In this document: positions 59,768-64,000 of the stretch, piece by piece | How positions within the stretch are numbered: the stretch's first letter is position 1 | Layout of the letters: every line of letters begins with the position of its first letter | Source: Actinomycetes bacterium | GTDB lineage: Bacteria; Actinomycetota; Acidimicrobiia; Acidimicrobiales; Ilumatobacteraceae | NCBI GenBank assembly: GCA_025360105.1 | Contig: JANYCT010000089.1 | Coordinates: forward strand, 1 to 64,000 | Reading direction: 5' to 3' | Length of the DNA: 64,000 nucleotides | Translations under genes and position numbers: made by a program | The notes under the pieces: model-generated | What the model saw: only the letters and a program-made list of their open reading frames with translations | What the model was told of the DNA's origin: nothing | The model's database searches: none

Positions 59768-61315
59768 GTGACCCCAGCCAGCGACACAGCGACCGACACC
59801 ACCAACGAGACCCGTGATGCCCTGATCAAGCAGTTCGGGTTGGCCGATGCAGTGGTCGATTCGGCCTCGCTGGCCAACAGCGTGGCCCGCTTTCGCGAAC
59901 AGGGCATCACCTTGCCCACCTTCGCTCAACTGGCCGATCCGAGCGGTATCGATCGCAACCTCACCGCCGGAGTCGGCAAGGACGACCCCGACGCACGAAA
60001 CCTGTGGCGCGTGCACTGGTACAACGACCTCGCCGGTAATCGCATCGATAAGCCTGACTACGTGGTGCTCACCAAGGAACTCACGGGCGTCGACAGCCCC
60101 ATCATTGTCGCCTTCGGAGATCGCTTTCCGATGATCACAGCTCACAAGGTTCTCGCTGCTTACAGTTGTCTGGCTCCACGCGTCGTCACTGGTCAGTTCG
60201 ATCCGACGCGCCATCGCGCCATTTGGCCGAGCACCGGCAACTATGCGCGTGGCGGCATTGCGATCAGTCGCATCATGGCGAGCCGCGGCGTGGCAATACT
60301 TCCCGCGGGGATGAGCCAGGAGCGATTCGACTGGCTCGATCAGTGGTGCGCGAATCCGGCCGAAGACGTGATCAAGACCATCGGCACCGAGAGCAACGTG
60401 AAGGAGATCTACGACGCCTGTAACGAGCTTGCGAAGGATCCCGCCAACTTCGTGCTCAACCAGTTCTGCGAGTTCGGTAATCACCTCGGTCACTATGAGG
60501 TCACCGGGCGTGCGCTCAGCCATGTGTTCGAGCACGCCGCCGCGGCGATGGGTCGGCCGAACCTGCGACTCGCCGCCTTCACGAGCGCCACTGGTTCGGC
60601 GGGCACGATCGCTGCTGGCGATCGGTTGAAGGAGGAATACGGCACCAAGATCGTCGCGGTCGAAGCGCTCGAGTGCCCAACCATGCTCGAGAACGGCTTC
60701 GGCGAGCACAACATCCAAGGCATCGGCGACAAGCACATCCCGCTCATTCACAATGTCACCAACACCGATGTCGTGGTGGCCATCAGCGATCACGCCACCG
60801 ATGAACTCGACGTGTTGTTCAACACCTCTGCCGGTCGCGACTATCTCGTCGACAACAAGGGCTTCTCGGCCGAACTCATCGTTGCGCTCGAACACTTCGG
60901 CTTTTCGTCGATCTGTAACACGCTCGCTGCGATCAAGACTGCCAAGTTGTTGGGCCTTGGCCCCGACGATGCCATCATCACCATCGCCACCGACGGTGCG
61001 GCGCTATATCCCAGCGAGCGCGCCAAGACCATCGCCAACCGCTATGGCAACGACTTCACCACGGTCGATGCCGCCGAGGTTTTCGGCGAACATCTCGCCA
61101 ACGTCACCACTGATGGCACCATCGAGTGCACTGAGCGAGATCGCAATCGCATCTTCAACCTCGGCTATTACACATGGGTCGAGCAACAGGGCACTCCCTT
61201 CGAGTTGTTCGAGGCTCGTCGAGCGCAGAGCTTCTGGCAGGGCCTTCGCAGCTACCTGCCGGTGTGGGACGAACTCATCACCGACTTCAACGCCAGAGTC
61301 GCGTCGAGCAGCTAG
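59768..61315 (+). CDS. PLP-dependent fold-type II enzyme (cysteine-synthase-like)
   Basis: A 515-residue enzyme, longer than cysteine synthase (about 310). A likely PLP lysine is in [12 protein letters not shown], the substrate/phosphate loop is [18 protein letters not shown] (about residues 155-172), and a glycine-rich cofactor loop is [22 protein letters not shown] at about 275-296 (positions 60583-60650). The N-terminal 100 residues and the C-terminal 120 exceed the family core. The reaction is not identifiable; beta-replacement or ammonia-lyase chemistry are the usual choices. The GTG at 59768 is used. A second PLP enzyme gene begins 3 bases after the stop. Confidence 0.85.
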   Translation: MTPASDTATDTTNETRDALIKQFGLADAVVDSASLANSVARFREQGITLPTFAQLADPSGIDRNLTAGVGKDDPDARNLWRVHWYNDLAGNRIDKPDYVVLTKELTGVDSPIIVAFGDRFPMITAHKVLAAYSCLAPRVVTGQFDPTRHRAIWPSTGNYARGGIAISRIMASRGVAILPAGMSQERFDWLDQWCANPAEDVIKTIGTESNVKEIYDACNELAKDPANFVLNQFCEFGNHLGHYEVTGRALSHVFEHAAAAMGRPNLRLAAFTSATGSAGTIAAGDRLKEEYGTKIVAVEALECPTMLENGFGEHNIQGIGDKHIPLIHNVTNTDVVVAISDHATDELDVLFNTSAGRDYLVDNKGFSAELIVALEHFGFSSICNTLAAIKTAKLLGLGPDDAIITIATDGAALYPSERAKTIANRYGNDFTTVDAAEVFGEHLANVTTDGTIECTERDRNRIFNLGYYTWVEQQGTPFELFEARRAQSFWQGLRSYLPVWDELITDFNARVASSS

Positions 61316-61318
61316 TTC

Positions 61319-62638
61319 ATGCCCGCTGAGATCATGCCCGCGGTCGGAGTCGTCGGTTGGCGTTGCGTGGTGTGCAGCATCACGGTGGATATCGCAGACG
61401 CCATGGTGTTCCGTTGCCCGAACGCCACTGCCGACGATCCGTATCACACTTTGCAGATCGTGCAACACGACGAAGCCGTTCGGCGCGTCAGCGGTGACTC
61501 GAATCCGTTCGTCGCCTATCAGCCCTATTTTGCGTGGGACTCGTTTGCTGCGGCGCTTGGTATGACTGAGCCCGAACGCCGGGCGCTGGTCGTGGAGTTG
61601 GACGCCGCGATCGCCGTCATCGCCGGCACCGGTTTCGTCACCACGCCGTTCACTCGCGTTGATTCGCTCTCGGACGTACTCGGCTTCACTGCTGAGGGCG
61701 GCGTGTGGGTGAAAGACGAAACGCATCAGGTGGCGGGTAGCCACAAGGCCCGGCACCTGTTCAGCACGTTGCTGCAGTTGCTCGTAGCCGAGTCGTTTGG
61801 TCGCACGCCGTGGGGCAGTCGCATCGGCGAGCGCCGTGCGCTGGCGATCGCGTCGTGTGGCAACGCAGCGCTTGCGGCATCCACGCTCGCGGCCGCAGTG
61901 CAGTGGCCGATCCAGGTGTTTGTGCCGCCCAGCGCGAACCCAGCGGTACTGGCCCGTCTCGTCGAGCTCGGGGCCACGATCACGATGTGCCCACGTCGTC
62001 CGCATGATCCTGCAGGCGATCCGTGCGTACTGCGTTACCGAGAGGCGGTGGCAGCCGGAGCCATCCCCTTCAGCGTGCAGGGCACCGAGAACGCGTGGTG
62101 TCTCGACGGTGGTCGCAGCATCGGTTGGGAGATGGCTTCGCAGGCGCTCGATCGGGTGTTCGTGCAGGTTGGCGGCGGAGCCTTTGCGCGGTGCGTAATC
62201 GGTGGACTTGCGCAGGCCGTTGGCGGTAACGGGAACGTTCTCCCGAAGCTTCATGCCGTGCAGACGCAGAGCTGTGCGCCGCTCGCTCGAGCCTGGCGCC
62301 GAGCCCTCGATGGTCCCGGTGGTTTGGCAACGGCTGGTGCGCGCTGGCGCGACTGCATGACGCCATGGGAAACCGAGGGCCACTCGGCTGCCGACGGCAT
62401 TCTCGATGACGAGACGTACGACTGGTTGGGCATCGTGAACGGCATGGCCGCAAGTGGCGGATCGCCGGTGGTCTCGCCCGAATCGGATGTGTTGCTCGCA
62501 AATCAGCTCGCAAGGGCGAATACCTCTGTCGTTGCGAGCTACACCGGTACGGCCGGGCTCGCTGGCCTGCTCACGTATCGTGCCGAGGTGCGCGACCACG
62601 AACGCGTAGCCGTGATATTCAGCGGTATTCGTCGCTGA
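61319..62638 (+). CDS. PLP-dependent fold-type II enzyme (threonine-synthase/dehydratase-like)
   Basis: A 439-residue enzyme. The PLP lysine is in VAGSHKARHLFSTLL (about residue 142), the phosphate-binding loop reads ASCGNAALAASTLAAAV, and VPPSANPAVLARLVELGATI follows as in threonine synthase and related enzymes; VQVGGGAFARCVIGGLAQA is the tetraglycine-type cofactor loop. The N-terminus has WRCVVCS and RCPN, resembling the zinc-ribbon-like start of some threonine synthases. ATG 61319 and 61334 are both possible. Its tandem place after another PLP enzyme suggests two steps of one amino-acid pathway; the pathway is unknown. Confidence 0.85.
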   Translation: MPAEIMPAVGVVGWRCVVCSITVDIADAMVFRCPNATADDPYHTLQIVQHDEAVRRVSGDSNPFVAYQPYFAWDSFAAALGMTEPERRALVVELDAAIAVIAGTGFVTTPFTRVDSLSDVLGFTAEGGVWVKDETHQVAGSHKARHLFSTLLQLLVAESFGRTPWGSRIGERRALAIASCGNAALAASTLAAAVQWPIQVFVPPSANPAVLARLVELGATITMCPRRPHDPAGDPCVLRYREAVAAGAIPFSVQGTENAWCLDGGRSIGWEMASQALDRVFVQVGGGAFARCVIGGLAQAVGGNGNVLPKLHAVQTQSCAPLARAWRRALDGPGGLATAGARWRDCMTPWETEGHSAADGILDDETYDWLGIVNGMAASGGSPVVSPESDVLLANQLARANTSVVASYTGTAGLAGLLTYRAEVRDHERVAVIFSGIRR

Positions 62639-62645
62639 CCAATCG

Positions 62646-63068
62646 TCAGCTGCGCACGATTCCGTACGCGTTGCTCGGGCGAAGGTGCACCACCGTGCGA
62701 CGCTCCTTGACCATCGAGGTGCGGTATTCGTCCCAGTTGGCGTGTTCGCCCCCGATGACGCGGTACAACTCGACGAGTTCGTCGACGGTGGCGTCGTTGG
62801 GTTCGGCCGCCACGGGTGCCAGTTTCGCATCGCCTTCGAGCACCACGTAGCCCCAAAAGTCGTCCTGGCTGATGTGTACCGAGATGCGTGGATCACGCAC
62901 GATGTTGAAGTACTTGGCCCGATCGGCGGTGATCGAGATTCGTACCTCGCCGTCGTCGGTGATCATGTAGACGATGTTCGAGAGTTGCGGCCTGCCATCA
63001 CGCTTGATCGTCGTGAGCACGCCGTTGCGGAACCGTTTGGCAAAATCGAGAGCGGTGGAGATGTCCAT
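62646..63068 (-). CDS. PPOX-class protein, probably F420-dependent
   Basis: A 140-residue split-barrel flavin/deazaflavin-binding protein: FAKRFRNGVLTTIKRDGRPQ, SNIVYMITDDGEVRISITAD, RAKYFNIVRDPRISVHISQD and GYVVLEGDAKLAPVA. This follows the Rv1155-like group of F420-binding PPOX proteins. The presence of fbiC in the window shows that the cell can make F420. The ATG at 63068 starts MDISTALDFAKRF; an upstream ATG at 63140 would overlap the divergent clpP start region. Substrate unknown. Confidence 0.85.
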   Translation of the reverse strand: MDISTALDFAKRFRNGVLTTIKRDGRPQLSNIVYMITDDGEVRISITADRAKYFNIVRDPRISVHISQDDFWGYVVLEGDAKLAPVAAEPNDATVDELVELYRVIGGEHANWDEYRTSMVKERRTVVHLRPSNAYGIVRS

Positions 63069-63140
63069 GGGCGGTGCAACACCCGATTCCCGCAACTCGT
63101 TCCCGGAACGAGATCGCCGAATCCCGATAGCCTGAGACAC

Positions 63141-63734
63141 ATGTCGGATCTCATCACGCCCCTCGCCGCAGACTCCAGTTTCGATCCACGCAGCGATGTG
63201 TTCAACCGCCTGCTAAAGAACCGGGTCATCATGCTCGGAACCGATGTCAACGACGAGATTGCCAATCAGCTCTGTGCGCAGTTGCTCTATCTCGAGGGTG
63301 AAGATCCCAACGCCGACATCTGGCTGTACATCAATAGCCCCGGTGGTTCGGTGTATGCAGGCATGGCCATCTACGACACGATGCAATTCGTCAGCTGCGA
63401 AGTCGCCACCGTCTGCATGGGCATGGCCGCCAGCATGGGCCAGTTCCTGCTCACCGCCGGTGCTCCCGGCAAGCGGTTCACGCTGCCCAACGCCCGCGTG
63501 ATGATGCACCAGCCGAGCGCTGGCCTACGCGGCCAGGCCGCCGATATCGCCATTCAGGCCGAGCAGCTCGTGTACACCAAGCGGCGCATGGCTGAACTCA
63601 CCGTGCACCACACCGGTCAGCCGTTGGAGAAAATTCAGGCCGACAGCGAGCGCGACCGTTGGTTCACCGCGGAAGAGGCCCAGCACTACGGCCTCGTCGA
63701 CAAGGTCATCGTCAAGCGCGGCGAGATTCGCTGA
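63141..63734 (+). CDS. clpP: ATP-dependent Clp protease proteolytic subunit
   Basis: Serine peptidase that forms the double-ring proteolytic chamber used by ClpX and ClpC. Catalytic triad: serine in GMAASMGQF (about 97), histidine in MMHQPSAG (about 122), and aspartate in the C-terminal third. INSPGGSVYAGMAIYD is the family signature. 197 residues is normal. Actinobacteria usually have two adjacent clpP genes; only one is seen here. Confidence 0.95.
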   Translation: MSDLITPLAADSSFDPRSDVFNRLLKNRVIMLGTDVNDEIANQLCAQLLYLEGEDPNADIWLYINSPGGSVYAGMAIYDTMQFVSCEVATVCMGMAASMGQFLLTAGAPGKRFTLPNARVMMHQPSAGLRGQAADIAIQAEQLVYTKRRMAELTVHHTGQPLEKIQADSERDRWFTAEEAQHYGLVDKVIVKRGEIR

Positions 63735-63776
63735 CGGCATACAGCCCGGCGTCCCGGCCACAGCCATCGCCCAGCG

Positions 63777-64000
63777 TCAGCTGGTCGGGGTCACGGCGGG
63801 ATCAGCGCCGCCAACGGGACCGAGGTCGAGGCCACAGGTATTGTGCGCCCAGGTGACCAGGTTCTCGGCAGATCGCTGTGTGGCATAGGCCGCATCGGCG
63901 ACTCCTTGTACCGAGGCGGGATTGTTCACGTCGACGGAGTTGGCGGTCTTGAGGTTGGTGGACAGCTGATCCCAATCGGCTTGCACTTCGAGGGGTGCAA
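63777..64000 (-). CDS. C-terminal part of an unknown protein, cut by window edge
   Basis: The frame is open from the right edge to the stop at 63777 and gives at least 74 residues ending AHNTCGLDLGPVGGADPAVT then PTS. The visible part is helical (LSTNLKTANSVDVNNPASVQ; VADAAYATQRSAENLVTWA) with one cysteine, as in small exported or lipid-anchored helical proteins of actinobacteria. An in-frame GTG at 63986 could be a start, but the frame continues beyond it. No family assigned. Confidence 0.55.
   Translation of the reverse strand, partial: APLEVQADWDQLSTNLKTANSVDVNNPASVQGVADAAYATQRSAENLVTWAHNTCGLDLGPVGGADPAVTPTS

Noticed and set aside
61004-62896. Minus-strand frame of 630 codons across the second PLP enzyme
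   Set aside because: Shadow that crosses three real genes; no family pattern.
1-64000. CRISPR arrays, rRNA genes, prophage structural genes or a replication origin
   Set aside because: Looked for short regularly spaced repeats, rRNA-like sequence, capsid/terminase motifs and clusters of DnaA-box-like sites; none were seen.

Overview
The window looks like chromosome of a high-GC actinobacterium, most plausibly class Acidimicrobiia (an inference from gene content and order, not from a marker tree). Pointers are a fused CofG/CofH FO synthase (FbiC) at the left edge, an F420-type PPOX protein near the right edge, a polyphosphate/ROK glucokinase, a secreted protein with LVDTR-type repeats, many GTG starts, and several genes that look leaderless.

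Layout. 0-2.5 kb: fbiC (runs off the left edge) behind a shortened riboflavin synthase gene. 2.6-8.6 kb: a DUF1269-type membrane protein, pnp, an M16 peptidase, a coiled-coil protein and dapB. 8.6-22.3 kb: an accessory block with secreted proteins, tpx, a DedA-like protein, an acyl-CoA ligase, a cupredoxin / beta-helix / DUF1996 secretion cluster, an amino-acid ABC transporter whose permease carries a CD225-like N-terminus, and a TetR plus diiron protein pair. 22.3-28 kb: dapA, rnj, a lipoprotein and ftsK. 28-35 kb: a second accessory block with a decayed pyruvate-kinase-like gene, a NUDIX hydrolase, a CYTH / CHAD / ParA / YkgJ cluster, a frameshifted lipoprotein and an SMP-30 protein. 35.2-38.5 kb: rimO, pgsA, cinA and tRNA-Arg(TCT). 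The pnp-M16-dapB, dapA-rnj-ftsK and rimO-pgsA-cinA blocks read as one housekeeping backbone interrupted by the two accessory blocks.

38.45-41.77 kb is a small integrated element: a tyrosine integrase beside tRNA-Arg, 46-bp direct repeats at both ends (one mismatch), a small HTH gene, an IS21 istA remnant and a DUF433/DUF5615 toxin-antitoxin pair. 42.3-44.1 kb holds a two-gene unit (2-oxoglutarate dioxygenase plus HD-domain protein) resembling the TmpA/TmpB and PhnY/PhnZ phosphonate-oxidation pairs. 44.2-50.3 kb carries an LPxTG surface protein, a glyoxalase-like protein, divergent ppgK and glucose dehydrogenase, and an MGH1/GH63-type glycosidase. 50.5-55.5 kb has a PH-like hypothetical protein, tRNA-Leu(TAG) and a glycerol unit (glpK, a GlpA-like oxidoreductase with a [2Fe-2S] domain, and a second FAD oxidoreductase). 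55.5-64 kb has a HerA-like ATPase gene interrupted by TAG inside its P-loop, small conserved proteins, an ArsR-type regulator, two tandem PLP enzymes, the PPOX protein, clpP, and a partial gene at the edge.

Several genes are broken or remnant (ribE, a TIGR03086-like gene, the pyruvate-kinase-like gene, a Gmad2 lipoprotein, istA, herA-like). A 49-bp palindromic repeat occurs at least three times between genes.
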